Counted from the first letter of the stretch, positions 17,005 to 27,158 are shown. The stretch: DNA of 27,500 nt from Chara braunii (GCA_003427395.1 BFEA01000398.1:860409-887908), one strand, 5' to 3'. Program-made: numbers and translations. Notes: generated by a model from the sequence alone, not told the origin.

Positions 17005-17735
17005 CAACATGCATTCGACCCACTTCTCGGAGCAAATCAATACTCTTAATCGTATAGGAAGGAAACGGACGTATCAAGCTCCAGCAGCCCGCCTAGGGAA
17101 GAAACGGGCAAATCAAGCCTCAGTACTCTACATGTATCCGCCTCGCTTCACGGGGCATATTAATGCTCTCAATTGTTCAGGAAAGAAACGGTATATCAAG
17201 CCCCAGCAATCTGCATGTATTCGCCCCGCTTTTCGCGGCAGATGTTATTGTAATTGCACGTAAGAGAGACGGGCATACAAGGCCCACGCAAAATGCATGT
17301 ATTCGCCCCGCTTTTCGGGGCAGATTAACGCTTGTAATAGCACGTAAGAGAGACGGGCATACAAGGCCCGTACAAAATGCATGTATTCGCCCCGCTTTTC
17401 GGGGCAGATTAACACTTGTAATCACACATAAGAGAGACGGGCATACAAAGCCTGTGCAAAATGCATGTATTCGTCCCGTTTTTCGAGGCAGATTAACGTT
17501 TGTAATTGCTCAGAAGAGGAAAGAGCCTATCAAGTCCGTGCCGACTGAGTGTAATTGCCCCGCTTTTTGGGGCAGATTAATGCTTGTAATTGCTCAGAAG
17601 AGAAACGGGCATACCGAGCCCGTGCAGATTGCATGTATCCGCCCCTCTTTTCGGGGAGATTAACGCTTGTAATTGCTCATAAAAGAAACGGGCATACCAA
17701 GCCCGTGCAAATTGCATGTATCAACCCCTCTTTTC
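17005..17735. repeat. 84-bp tandem repeat array in the right LTR
   Basis: Units begin with a TGCATGTATTCGCC-like box at 17293, 17377, 17461, 17545, 17629 and 17712, with more diverged units at about 17211, 17128 and 17005. The period is 82-84 bp. Each unit keeps the two hairpins described for the left array. Units on the left edge are the most diverged, as expected if the array grows from the inside. Confidence 0.9.
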
Positions 17736-18371
17736 GGAGCAGCCCCCTTACCTCGAAAACCGCCTGCAAAGTTGTCTGTGTATCCGAATTGTCTGTATCA
17801 TGAACGCTCATCACGAATCTTGTTGGATACATCGTGCACATACCGAGTCTCCCCTCTCTCAGGGTGTCCGATCCTTGGAGATGATTCGCAGGCTACGGAC
17901 GCCAGTCTCTCTCCGACCACCCCGTCAACCAACCATCTAGACTCTGTCAAGAGCGCAAACTTGTATTGGACACATCAGACACGCCTTCCCTAAGCGCGGT
18001 CAGGATCTTCACTCGCCTTGGTTTCTCCTCTTACGCCTGTTCGATATCACACTCCCTCTGCGCTGTACCTGTCAGCATCAAAGCGGGATGTGGACTAGGT
18101 ACACCGTGCATACCCCAGTTCTTTCCCCCTTGATCATAGCATAGCTGACCCTTGCATCCGCCCGCCAACCGAGCTTTTCACTGATTGTCCCAGGTTGCGG
18201 CGTGAACACAGTCCTCCCAACAGGCATGCGCCAAGCAACCTCTTGTGGGTTGGGTACACCTTGCCCGTTCGCTCGAATGCCCCCTCTTCTCTCTGTCCCC
18301 ACTCTGTCGACTTGTCCTCCCTATATGCGAGCTGCTGGACTGGGCATGGGCCTCAGCGGGCCAGAGGCTTC

Positions 18372-19849
18372 CGGAACGCCGGTACTCAGCCAATATCATG
18401 GAAATTTTAAAGGTACCAGTACAGCGGAGCCCATTTGAAAACACCGGTACCAAGCGGGGATGCAGTAATAATTCCAGCAAGCGATAACAGGTCCCTGCCG
18501 CTGTTCAANTTGTCAAGCCAGAGACANCCCAGTCCAACCAGGATCACTCCGAACTTGTGATGGCNTGTGGCATAAAACTTGGTAGCGGCGTCAAGGGTCC
18601 CGAGCTCGTTACTAACCTGGATGCCCGACGTAATTTTANATAAATAATTCACCCTACANCCTGCCGCACCAGTTCCGTNCCATCNACCAAACCTGANAAA
18701 TCCGTATCATGCCAATGGCGCACCCGTGTTGTGTCTCGGATNTGAAAATTGGTACCAAGNTGTCGTGCCNTGTCNAGGCCGAANCTGCACANCCTCGGCA
18801 TGATAGTCCCGNACCTGTCCCGAACNAGAGTGTCGTGCCTATATACNGAAACTCGACCCATGCCGACGTCGAGGTAGTACCAGCCCGAAGATAGNTGTCG
18901 TACTTGAACGCGAAAATCNTCCNTCGAGAAGNCTCTGAATCACCAAATAAATTGTCGTAGTCGCGNCGGAGCCGAAATAGACTAACGTAGNGGTCCNGGA
19001 NCAGAAAACGAGTTACCGAGGTCGTCCCCAACCNTGATGAAATATCCCGCTATAGTAGTTCCGAACCGGATAATAAATTACACTGATGTGCCAGNACCTG
19101 AGGTACGNTGTTGCCGGACTCACGCCGAACCTGAATTATACATCTATGATGGTTCNGGACCTGAAAGTGTCCCACGGTGATCGTCCCGAACCTGAAATAA
19201 ACCGTCGTGTTGATGCCGAGCCTGAAATGATCCGCCGTAGTGGTGCTGAAGTTGAAATAANCGGCCATCGAANAGCCGNACCAATATCGAACCTGGAGTA
19301 TGCCCTGAAANAACTCGTAGNCGTAGAGTGTCGCCACCCCGTAGTAGTGCTCATCAAGATAAACACTATACCGCACNAAATNCGAGCCTGANTACCGTCN
19401 ATGNTGTACCAACANGTGTCACANTCCGGTAATAGTACCAAATCTCCCNAAACCACGAGTCCGAACCAACCCAGCGGTCACACTGTTNCAATCATCTAAT
19501 CTCATACTCACAGCACATAGGTCAGGGTGGGGCTAGGAATCAGGAGANTCAGATAAGTCATGCGATCAATCCCATCCTTCGCGAAATAGAGAAGCTCGNC
19601 AGAGAATAAAGTAAATAAAATAATCCGGGATTAATTCCGACCNCGAATCAAATTGACCAAAATCTCGTCAATCATTTAATANTCATGGTTTTTCTTCCTT
19701 CCCTTTATTTTTATTCACTTTTTTTATTTCTTAATTCCATTATCAAAATTAACAATAATAAAAGCAATCCCGTCAGAATTTAATTCCGATGAAATTTAAC
19801 TAAATAACAAAAATTCCTTGTTTTCTTCCTCCTTTATTTGCTTTTGATT
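18372..19849. other. N-dotted block, identical in both LTRs (right copy)
   Basis: This is the counterpart of 1240-2717 at a constant offset of 17132, with Ns at the same positions and no visible substitution. It has a few private Ns (for example near 19599, 19643 and 19682) and a few bases resolved where the left copy has N (19233-19235). It includes the 30-bp minisatellite. Confidence 0.8.
18672..19462. repeat. Degenerate 30-bp minisatellite in the right LTR
   Basis: Same repeat as 1540-2330, with CCGAACCTGAAAT boxes spaced about 30 bp apart (clear near 19125, 19155, 19186, 19216 and 19246). The open frames here are repeat artefacts. Confidence 0.7.
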
Positions 19850-20356
19850 TTTTTTTCTTTTTTTAATTTTATTACCTGAAATATCAATAAATGAGGGCGA
19901 CCCCATTAAAAATTTTAATAATGACGTTTTCAAATAAATTAATGAATATTTTATTTTTCTTCCCTTTTTTTTTAATTTTTATTATTTTTTCTATTTTTAA
20001 TTTTAATATTAAATTTAATTAAAGGTGGGGCCCCGTCCTCGCGTCCGTTGGACACCGTACAAAGGCCTTGCCAAAGCCCACTCTCAATTCACTGTCCCAG
20101 GGCCGGTCGTTCCGGGAACGGGCCTGGAATCGATGGAAAAGAGGTGGACCTCAGCGCGGCGGAAGAGGTAGTCTCTCTCGTCCATTTCTCGGACTGGTCC
20201 TGATAGTTGGCACATCCGAAATTAGGGGTGATCTGACTACCCCTAACTTCTCCCAGTCGGTCGGACAAAACTCCCGGTCGATTCCTTCTCAGACAATTTT
20301 TCTACGGGTCAATCTTGCGGTATTAGGGCGACCGACTGACCTTCGGTCGCCCGACA

Positions 20357-20893
20357 ACGGCATGTTTGCCCATTTGCCCTAGCATTTAGGGTGCAAGGTT
20401 AGGGCTGCCGGTGGGGGCCCAACTAACACAAGGACCGAGCATTTATGAGTAATTGTGCCTCCGTTTTCATCTTCCCGCACCCCGATAGAGTAATAGTAGT
20501 GTCTAAAGCCAACACTTTCCCACACACCACACGCAATCCATTCACATGCACACTCGTACTCTTAGTGGATGAAGACCTTATTAATGTCGACTGGGAGGAT
20601 CCAACTTACTATCTCAGTTGGTTGGCACTGAGCGTCTCATAGGCGGCCATGAGGTAGATCGTGAAAGGAAAAATATATGTTCTATGATAGGGCAGAATGT
20701 CAGTTCAAATATGTGAGGTGAGATAAAAGTTTGCAGCCCTAAGGCTGCAGTATAGTAGGTTTTGGCGTCTATGTTAAGGTGTCGCATTTTTGGCGGCGGA
20801 CGACCAGGACGCAAAGTGGGTTCTTAGGGGGCAAAAAAATTTGGGGGACCGGTCCTTGGCAAAATTGCGGACTACCTACAACTAGCCCTGGGC
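20357..20893. other. Host flank right of the element, no gene seen
   Basis: Single-copy-looking sequence follows directly after the LTR edge. A short open frame at 20445-20642 has no recognisable domain. GCAGCC-CTAA-GGCTGC at about 20731-20746 forms a small perfect hairpin. A tRNA-like D-arm around 20608-20635 is discussed under rejected items. Confidence 0.4.
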
Positions 20894-21020
20894 CTGTCTC
20901 TTATACACATCTAGATGTGTATAAGAGACAGGTGCAGTATAGTAGGTTTTGGCGTCTATGTTAAGGTGTCGCATTTTTGGCGGCGGACGACCACGATGCA
21001 AGTGGGTTCTTAGGGGGGGG
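20746..21020. repeat. Artefactual duplicate on both sides of an adapter
   Basis: About 85 bp from 20747 (GCAGTATAGTAGGTTTTGGC onward) recur from 20934, directly after the adapter at 20894-20931. The second copy then degrades into long G runs (21009-21025) and a garbled version of the sequence that follows the first copy, which is the pattern of low-quality read ends. The true locus probably has one copy. Confidence 0.85.
20894..20931. other. Nextera mate-pair junction adapter (Tn5 mosaic ends)
   Basis: CTGTCTCTTATACACATCT is followed at once by AGATGTGTATAAGAGACAG, two inverted 19-bp Tn5 mosaic ends. This exact 38-bp pair is the circularisation junction of Nextera mate-pair libraries. It is not genomic, and the translated frame across it gives the well-known adapter peptide SYTHLDVYKRQ. 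Confidence 0.98.
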
Positions 21021-21610
21021 GGGGAATTGGGGGGGCGGGCTACCTAGAACTAGCTCTTCTAGAACCGGGACTTTTGGAAAAAGGAAGGACCGGTCCTCGG
21101 GTGGAAGTGGACCCCAAAAAGAAGTGAGGCCATATGAACTGCAAAAGGGCCCTTAGGCCCGGGCGTTGAGGCCCGTCTTCTCAAAATAGGGAGGTCAGGC
21201 GTAACGAAACAAATGTTTTGTCAGAGGCAACTTTGACGATTTTCTATGATCGGAGGAATCCCTGAGAAAATCTGGAATTTTGATAATCTATAGATGAGTT
21301 TGTTTTCTTTCAAGGAAAAATATCAGAACATTTTCAAAAAATCATTTAGACCGTGAAATAATCGTCGCGCCGATTCGGCACATTTTTCATTTTTGTCACT
21401 CAGCCATGTGTAGGTCAACTGAAAAAGTACTCTGAATTTAGTGAGTTTTCATCCTCAGAAGAATGCGTGAAAAAACCTGAAAATTAAAGTGCTCGTACAG
21501 TTTGTTATGATCTTTCCGGGAAAAATGCTAAATAAATTTTAAAAAATCATTCCAACTGCGAAATAGATTGCGGCCGCCATTTGACCCATATTTCAATTTT
21601 GCCATTCAGC

Positions 21611-21613
<3 letters not shown>

Positions 21614-21679
<66 letters not shown>

Positions 21680-21690
21680 NCCCCCCTCTC
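21614..21690. repeat. (CT)n microsatellite with an N
   Basis: More than 30 CT dinucleotides in a row, ending in an N at 21680 and a C run. The true length is uncertain. Confidence 0.95.
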
Positions 21691-21800
21691 TTGTGCGCGC
21701 TCTTGGTCTCATTGCTTTGGCCACCTTAGGGCTGCATTCCCCGCACCCACGTGGTAGAGAATATATACAGCTGTCGCCCGATGAGAATAATAACAGCTAA

Positions 21801-22026
21801 AAGAAAAATACTGAACAACTTTTGCCTCAGGGTTACATCAAAATTCTTTACCAAATTTAAAACAAAAAATAAACATTATTACCACAGTGGCCCAGGTCCA
21901 CTTGCCCGACCGGACCGAAAAAAAAAAAAAAAAAAAAACTATTTTTTAAATTTTTTTTTTTAATTTTAAATTAGGTAAAAAAAATTGATGTGACCCTGAG
22001 ACAAAAGTTGTTCAGTTTATTTTTCT
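21801..22026. mobile_element. Fold-back / MITE-like inverted repeat
   Basis: The arm at 21801-21863 is the reverse complement of 21962-22026 at about 80-85% identity, with landmark words ACTGAACAACTTTTG and CAAAAGTTGTTCAGT. The arms enclose a spacer of about 100 bp containing an A run, a T run and a CCGACCGG word. No coding frame lies inside. Long arms with a short spacer are typical of MITEs and fold-back elements. Target-site duplications are not evident to me, so the class is unassigned. Confidence 0.65.
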
Positions 22027-22253
22027 GCATAACATAGTTTTTTTTTTCGGATTTTTTGGATTGTTATTCTTTTTTTTCTTTGGCTGGGGCCTTCCCTTGT
22101 CCTTGCACGGTCGTGCCGCCAGGGAAAATAGGGTGACCCGGGCAACCCGACTGGTAACCTAGCATTATTATTATTATTAAAAGTTTTTTTGTCCAACTGG
22201 ACAAGTGGTCTCCGACCACTCTGGTAGCCTAGAGAAAAACAACCGAAAAAACC

Positions 22254-22276
22254 NNCCCCCCCCCCCCCCCNNCCCN
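22254..22276. other. C homopolymer with Ns (unresolved)
   Basis: A run of about 15 C is bracketed by NN at 22254 and NN/N at 22271-22276. It marks a sequencing or assembly break, and sequence on either side may not be contiguous. Confidence 0.9.
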
Positions 22277-22699
22277 CCATATAAGGCAAATGCAAGACAC
22301 CCATCCATGGCAGATTGCGGAAAGACAATGACAGCAGGTCGAGATAGCAAAGTAAAAATGACATACCTTCAATGATGTACGGGTGTGCGATATCTCTGGA
22401 ACTTCAACCGTTGATGAGATTATATGCATACCCCCTTGTAATTGAAGGTCTTATACCCCTTACCCCCTCCCCCACCCCAATCCACCGACATCCAATCTCA
22501 GCTACCCCTTCACATCGCAAGTGATCGAGCCTCTCATCCCCCAATCACATTCATGGATATTATCGAAACCTTTGCAAAGTGTGGACTACATGCAGCGCAT
22601 AAAGGAGTGGTTGGAAGATCACCTCACAGTCGACTACCAATCCCGGGTAGGCTACTGTTGAATCCAATTGGAATGGTCGTCACTCGCACGCGAAGTCGT

Positions 22700-22719
22700 T
22701 GATTTGACGCGTCAAATCA
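22700..22719. repeat. Perfect 20-bp palindrome
   Basis: TGATTTGACGCGTCAAATCA reads the same on both strands. It could be fused transposon termini left by a fold-back element, or a dimeric protein-binding site. Confidence 0.8.
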
Positions 22720-23773
22720 GATTGTGCACTCTTAGTACATTGTGACGTGCTGTACCCTGCGGTTCACCCATGCGCCCCAACGGTACGAACATGGTACATC
22801 CATTGGAGGCGGGTCGACACAAGCCTCAAAAACAAAAAGAAGAAATAAAATAAACACGAAGAAAGAGAAAAAAGTAACAAATGTATGTTGAAACTGAACC
22901 ACAAGGCTACCGTCCCTGGACCCGCCCTACAACTGGTTGCTGTCGCATTTCCACTGGACGGGACCTGCAGACAGGCTGGTGCAACGAGATGAGGCAGCAC
23001 CAACCGGTACCTCAAAAATGACCGACTGGTATCCTCTGCTACCAGGCTTGGCAAAAATTGATGCGTAGAGAGTTTTCAGCATTGGAGGAAATTGCCTTGG
23101 AAGTACTGGTGGTTTACGCCCAACAAATTCAGTTACCTGTCAAATCTGGACAGGACGACCTTTCAGGCGTTTTTATTGTCATTTTAGCATTATCGGGAAC
23201 CCTATAGCAGCCAGCCCTAGTTCAGGCGTCCAATGAGGAACATGTGGGGGTTGGACCCAACCTGCAGGTGGGTGATATCAGCTAGGGGTCAGCAGGTAGC
23301 ATCAGAACCGAGCTTCTTTGATGGGCCCATCGTTGTGCCTCTCCTCCGATCCCCTCCCTCTACGAACATCAACAGTCTCTGCTCAATACCCTCGGGGCGA
23401 CCAATGGTCTATCTTTAGGTGGCGGGCGCCAGGTTTGCCCAGAAAGGCACATGAGGCCAATGGAGAGACTTGTATGTCACTTGCGTGCCTTACCAACTAA
23501 GTTACCTTCTTCCCTTGAACATAACGTATATGCAACGCATAGGGTGCATGATACAACGCATATGCATTCTATTACGTTGTCGAGCGCATCGGTTTTTGCC
23601 TTTTCTTGCAAAGAGACGGGAGCCCTCCTGGCCATGTCACGCAGGAGTCTAAACAAAAAAAGTCAGAGACGACTTGGGGACGACGTATAATTAACACTGC
23701 GATCCGTCGAGACGGCCACGGTCGCTTCGTCCTTTTGTCACTCTAGCCAGATACGCCTTTTGTAGTTCTCGCG

Positions 23774-23965
23774 GTCCCCTACTACAGGATAGGTTCCTGT
23801 GGGGCACAACTTGCTTCCCTAAGGGGTTGTCACCACCCTTAGGGGGATATCCCTACCGAGTTACCGACCCACGTGCAAAAATTTTAAATGCAATCGCAAA
23901 GGTAGATCAGTCGAGGGCGTTTGCTCGTTCGTTGTAGTATAGATACGCTTGGTTAACGCCAAGCG
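23774..23965. other. Cluster of three perfect hairpins
   Basis: Three stems lie within 190 bp: ACAGGA/TCCTGT (23784-23800) nested in CCCC/GGGG, CCCTAAGGG/CCCTTAGGG (23817-23844, 10-nt loop), and CGCTTGG/CCAAGCG (23946-23965, 6-nt loop). CGCTTGGTT also has an inverted partner AACCAAGCG at 24042-24050. They could be transposon subterminal structure or a structured RNA. Confidence 0.5.
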
Positions 23966-24431
23966 GACCTGAGTGTTGTCCGTTCCTTAGGGCGCTGATC
24001 TCCTATGAACAAAGCGTACGCCGGTCGACTAGGACGGTCTCAACCAAGCGTGAAACCAAAGTTTATTCTAGTCCCTTAAACGCACAACCAAAAAAAAAAT
24101 ATAATATCCATACATATATTTACATCATAAGGAATCGACCGTAGTCGACAAAAATATATATCCAATCTGAAATGATAACTGAAAGAATCAAAATCGTCAT
24201 TAGATACATCCAAAGACACAGGATCAAAATAAAACCCGACCAACCCGGGTCAAACTCTACAAAAATCGTACATCCTCTAACGAGGAGTTGACTTATGACA
24301 ATAACATAAATTCAACCGACAAAGTAGTCGGACAACCTCCGTTTTGACTTGATGAGATACGTTGCCAAAGTTATTCATTATAACCTACCGCCGACTTAAG
24401 ACTAGACCCACATACCCGTCTTCATACATTT

Positions 24432-24683
24432 CTAATTTTCTTGGATAACAGGCTGTTTTGCAAATGATTCTTGATCAGGTGCGTTACTTGAAGTCTTGGA
24501 TGCCTCTCCCTCTAGAAGTGGTCTGGGGTACTCCTCCTCCTCATCCGAGCACAAGACTCGGATCTCATAAGTCGGACCGTCTCCACCGAATCGACAAAGT
24601 ACCCCCTCGTAGAAATGGTTCACTCTGGGTCGATAACAGGGTCGGCTCCCAAAGCAACGAGCCCCTGCCCGACATGCTTCCTG
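24432..24683 (-). CDS. Possible terminal exon of an unknown gene
   Basis: On the minus strand a good 3' splice-site-like sequence, TTCTCTTTTTTCAG, ends at about 24684. It is followed by about 83 codons open to a TAG at 24432-24434. The peptide is Cys-rich at first (EACRAGARCFGSRPCYRPR), then reads HFYEGVLCRFGGDGPTYE, then is acidic and Ser-rich to its end. The frame is also open upstream to 24818, but the composition changes at the splice site. I recognise no family. It might equally be a fragment of a degenerate transposon gene. Confidence 0.3.
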   Translation of the reverse strand, partial: QEACRAGARCFGSRPCYRPRVNHFYEGVLCRFGGDGPTYEIRVLCSDEEEEYPRPLLEGEASKTSSNAPDQESFAKQPVIQEN

Positions 24684-24818
24684 AAAAAAGAGAATGTGTT
24701 CACCGCAAGTAGGTTTTAACTGTTCTTGTTTTCTAAACTCAAAGTAATTTGGACGAAAAAGAGTCAGAGGTGATAAAGGATGAAAAACATTTTGACAGGT
24801 ATAGGTAGATAAGGTCAT

Positions 24819-25930
24819 TCGAGATAGAAAGGGTCAATCCTCGGGAAAAAGACAAAGTCCGTTTGACCTTATCTGTTTTCTTTCAATCAAATTTATTTTA
24901 CGGTACGTACAAAATTAACGTTTATCAACAAGGAATCATTTTTGGCATGTAGGCATGTGAGAAGTAAAAGAAAGATAATCATTTTTTCTTTTCTCAATAG
25001 GCATAATCAATCTCCTTTGCAAGCATCCTTCTACCTACCTGCACAACATGCAAAGAAAACAAGTTCAAAAGAAAACAGTACAATCTCATACTCGAGTAGG
25101 ACCTTTCCATTCACATGTATGACTCGCACAACTTTTCTCTGCCTTTTCTTTCGAACATTCAAAACAACAGGGTCAAGCAAAGTGTGGGTTCACACAAGTG
25201 TGGAGGGCTGTCTGAGTCATTCAACTGATTGACCTTGGGTGAAGTGGTGTCGAACGCGCCCCGACTCACTCAAGAAAGCCAAGTAATAATATACTCGTCG
25301 CCGAAGAAAACCGCAGTCCCGAGGTAAGTCTCGGGCTGATAAATGACCTCAATTCACCCTCCCCTCGTACGTCTCGCACGAGGTGGCCCCAAGTGTGGAA
25401 AGAGTGAGCCGCACATGCTAAAAAAAAAATCCACAGGTCCCACGTCAGTCCCAACTGGTCCCAGATGGTCCCAGATGGTCCCATACTATTCCTTCCAACA
25501 CCTAATGGCGACACCCGCCAAAACCACTTCTACCAAGCCCCACAAAAAAAAAAAAAAGTCTGCGAGTGTCGATTTTGTCGGCACCACCTGTCCTACTCAC
25601 ATGCCTCGTCGTTCCAAGAGATCTCACTGGCTAATGTCAATGACCTTGCTACCGCCGACACGCACATACACAACAAACAGCGTGCCGCTCCGCCTTGACA
25701 AGCCTCGTTGAATCGACATACGATCGTTGATACCTCTAGTGTCACCTGTCATACTGCCGCAATAGTCACGCTGCAATTTTCCCCTTCACTAACGTTGACC
25801 GCGAGCCCCTTGACACATTCAAAAGTATCCAGCACTTTCCACCCACTTAGTGCCTGCCTGACGAAACCCAATTTTAGCAACGTAACGCTGCAAAAGTGAT
25901 TTTCAGTGACGCCGAAAAATTTTGGCAGTA
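24819..25930. other. Intergenic stretch, no convincing gene
   Basis: No recognisable coding region. Visible structure: an inverted pair CCCGAG/CTCGGG around GTAAGT (25318-25334), CCTCGT/ACGAGG (about 25363-25383), a 10-bp repeat at 25456, A runs near 25421 and 25545, and AAAAATTTTGGCAG at about 25916, the same 14-mer as at the second leader repeat of the retrotransposon (about 14930). Confidence 0.4.
25456..25483. repeat. 10-bp tandem repeat, about 2.8 copies
   Basis: TGGTCCCAGA occurs twice in tandem, followed by a partial third copy. Confidence 0.85.
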
Positions 25931-27090
25931 TTTTCCCTCAAAAGTGGGAAAACAGTCTATCGAGGTCCGCCCGCCGGTACCACCGTCAGTGAAGAATTGA
26001 TGCCCCGGCATTGCCACTGAAAAACCACCGTTAAATTAATAAAATTTTGGGCCCTTAACAAAATCCTGGCCCAAAATAGCCTCCTGCCGTGCCACCTTAG
26101 TTCCGCATAGTCCCGAGTGTCGCTCCACCGGACCAGCACCAGCCAGAGGGAAGTGGAGAAGAGTGCTCCCCACCCCGGCTATGGCTACTCTGCTACTCCT
26201 CTCACGCTCCACTGCAGCTCTCCAGCCTTCTCCCACTTGCCTTAGGCAGCTCCTCCAGCAGCCTAGCGACACTCAAGTGTGTTTGCCACACACTAGCAGC
26301 ACGAGTGTTTTCTGTGTGGCAGCTGGGGACAACTGCCTATTTTGTAGTGGCCGAGGAGGGCTAGACGTTACTCCAGCCCCCAGGCAAAATCATGGGCTCA
26401 CAGTGAGCTCTTGATCTGGCCAAGATCAAAGGCTAATTGTGGCCACACGACAACCACAACCTTTGCGAGGGCAATTTCTTTAACTGCCCTCATTTTTTAT
26501 TTTTTATTTTCCCCAACTATCTCGGATTTTCATGAGATAGTTGGGGTCGTGGCATTTCGAAAACTGATTTTATTTTATTTTTCTGATAAGGGGTTGGAAA
26601 GATACAATCCCTTTCAGTTTGATGTACATGGACCCTTTTTCCAAGGCAGATACAACGGGGAAAAGGTTGTATTTAGCCTTTTTCTTTATGACCCCTCAAT
26701 TTTCAGGCTCCCTCTAAAAACGAGAGTCTGACAGTTACCTCTGGCAGCTTCTTCGTGAGGACAAGTGTCCTCACAAGAATAAAGAAGAATAATCAGAAAG
26801 AAAAAAAAATAGAACTAAATCTAACTATACTGCACCTGGCTCATTCTTCAGCCAGGTGCCTGTTGTTGCATGCAACAACACCCCCTCCTTTTGCTTTGCC
26901 CTCCCCTGAAAATGGGCAGGGTAGTTGTCAGTTGGGGAACGGCAGGTCCTCCTTCTCCCATCTCTCCCCGTTTTCCCTCTCTCACTCTCTATCCTCAGCT
27001 CCTCGTGTGTCCGTTGTGAGCCGCGGTCACAAGTATCCGTGCCTTTCAGGGTGGGGAGCTGATCGTGCTCCCACACAGCCTGAAAAGGTT
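25931..27090. other. Dense run of consecutive hairpins
   Basis: At least a dozen inverted repeats with short loops follow one another. The clearest are TTTTCCC/GGGAAAA (25931-25952), TCAGTG/CACTGA enclosing ATGCC/GGCAT (25986-26020), ATTTTGGGCC/GGCCCAAAAT (26044-26077), GTGTGT/ACACAC inside ACACTC/GAGTGT (26269-26308), GAGGGCA/TGCCCTC (26467-26491), CCCCAACTATCTC/GAGATAGTTGGGG (26511-26546), ATACAAC/GTTGTAT (26650-26672), GTGAGGAC/GTCCTCAC (26755-26774), GCACCTGGCT/AGCCAGGTGC (26832-26859), the 20-bp palindrome TGTTGTTGCATGCAACAACA (26861-26880), and a long imperfect stem at 27044-27090. No convincing gene lies in it; open frames such as 26163-26414 look incidental. Confidence 0.65.
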
Positions 27091-27126
27091 GTTCTTCTTG
27101 TTTTCGTTTTCACGAGGCAGTTTGCC

Positions 27127-27129
<3 letters not shown>

Positions 27130-27156
<27 letters not shown>
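27130..27156. repeat. Poly(T) run
   Basis: A run of 27 T. On the minus strand it would be a poly(A) tail, so it could mark the 3' end of a retroposed sequence transcribed leftward; no such sequence is recognisable beside it. Confidence 0.8.

Positions 27157-27158
<2 letters not shown>

Larger units (their letters stand above)
16105..20356 (-). repeat. Right LTR (5' LTR of the element), about 4.25 kb
   Basis: The LTR carries the element promoter and polyadenylation signals. The inner edge begins TGTGAGG right after the primer binding site and its ACTT spacer; the outer edge ends CCCGACA, so it has TG...CA ends. Its terminal 30 bp form a hairpin (GGCGACCGA and TCGGTCGCC, 20327-20352). In element direction it holds AT-rich DNA, a 30-bp minisatellite, the N block, the 84-bp array, then a CT-rich tract (about 16680-16810). 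The part 16105-17274 is missing from the left LTR. At over 4 kb it is long for Ty3/gypsy. No convincing gene lies inside. Target-site duplication cannot be tested because the left LTR end is absent. Confidence 0.85.
22278..24431. other. Intergenic stretch, no convincing gene
   Basis: Short open frames occur on both strands but none shows a recognisable domain, good start context or consistent composition. Contents I can point to are an inverted pair ACCTTCAAT/ATTGAAGGT (about 22364 and 22442), the palindrome at 22700, a purine-rich stretch at 22825-22880, and hairpins at 23774-23965. Confidence 0.4.

Noticed and set aside
20600-20670. tRNA-Met-like stretch (CTCAGTTGGTTGGCACTGAG D-arm and a CAT in the right area)
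   Set aside because: The D-arm pairs, but no anticodon stem, T-arm or acceptor stem can be completed and the B box is poor. At most it is a remnant of a tRNA-derived SINE.
20779-20964. Open frame of 61 codons across 20779-20964
   Set aside because: It runs through the Nextera mosaic ends and encodes the well-known adapter peptide.
22764-23054. 96-codon minus-strand frame with a hydrophobic stretch
   Set aside because: The hydrophobic part is translated from a purine-rich low-complexity tract (TTC/TTT codons), not a plausible membrane protein.
23925-24000. tRNA-Asp-like start (TCGTTGTAGTATAG) followed by a good hairpin
   Set aside because: The first 14 nt resemble plant tRNA-Asp, but the hairpin has a 6-nt loop, there is no GTC anticodon, and no T-arm or acceptor partner follows.
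26163-26414. 83-codon open frame starting MLPTPAMATLLLLSRS
   Set aside because: The Leu/Ser-rich start could suggest a targeting peptide, but the DNA is a run of hairpins, the frame is short, and no domain follows.
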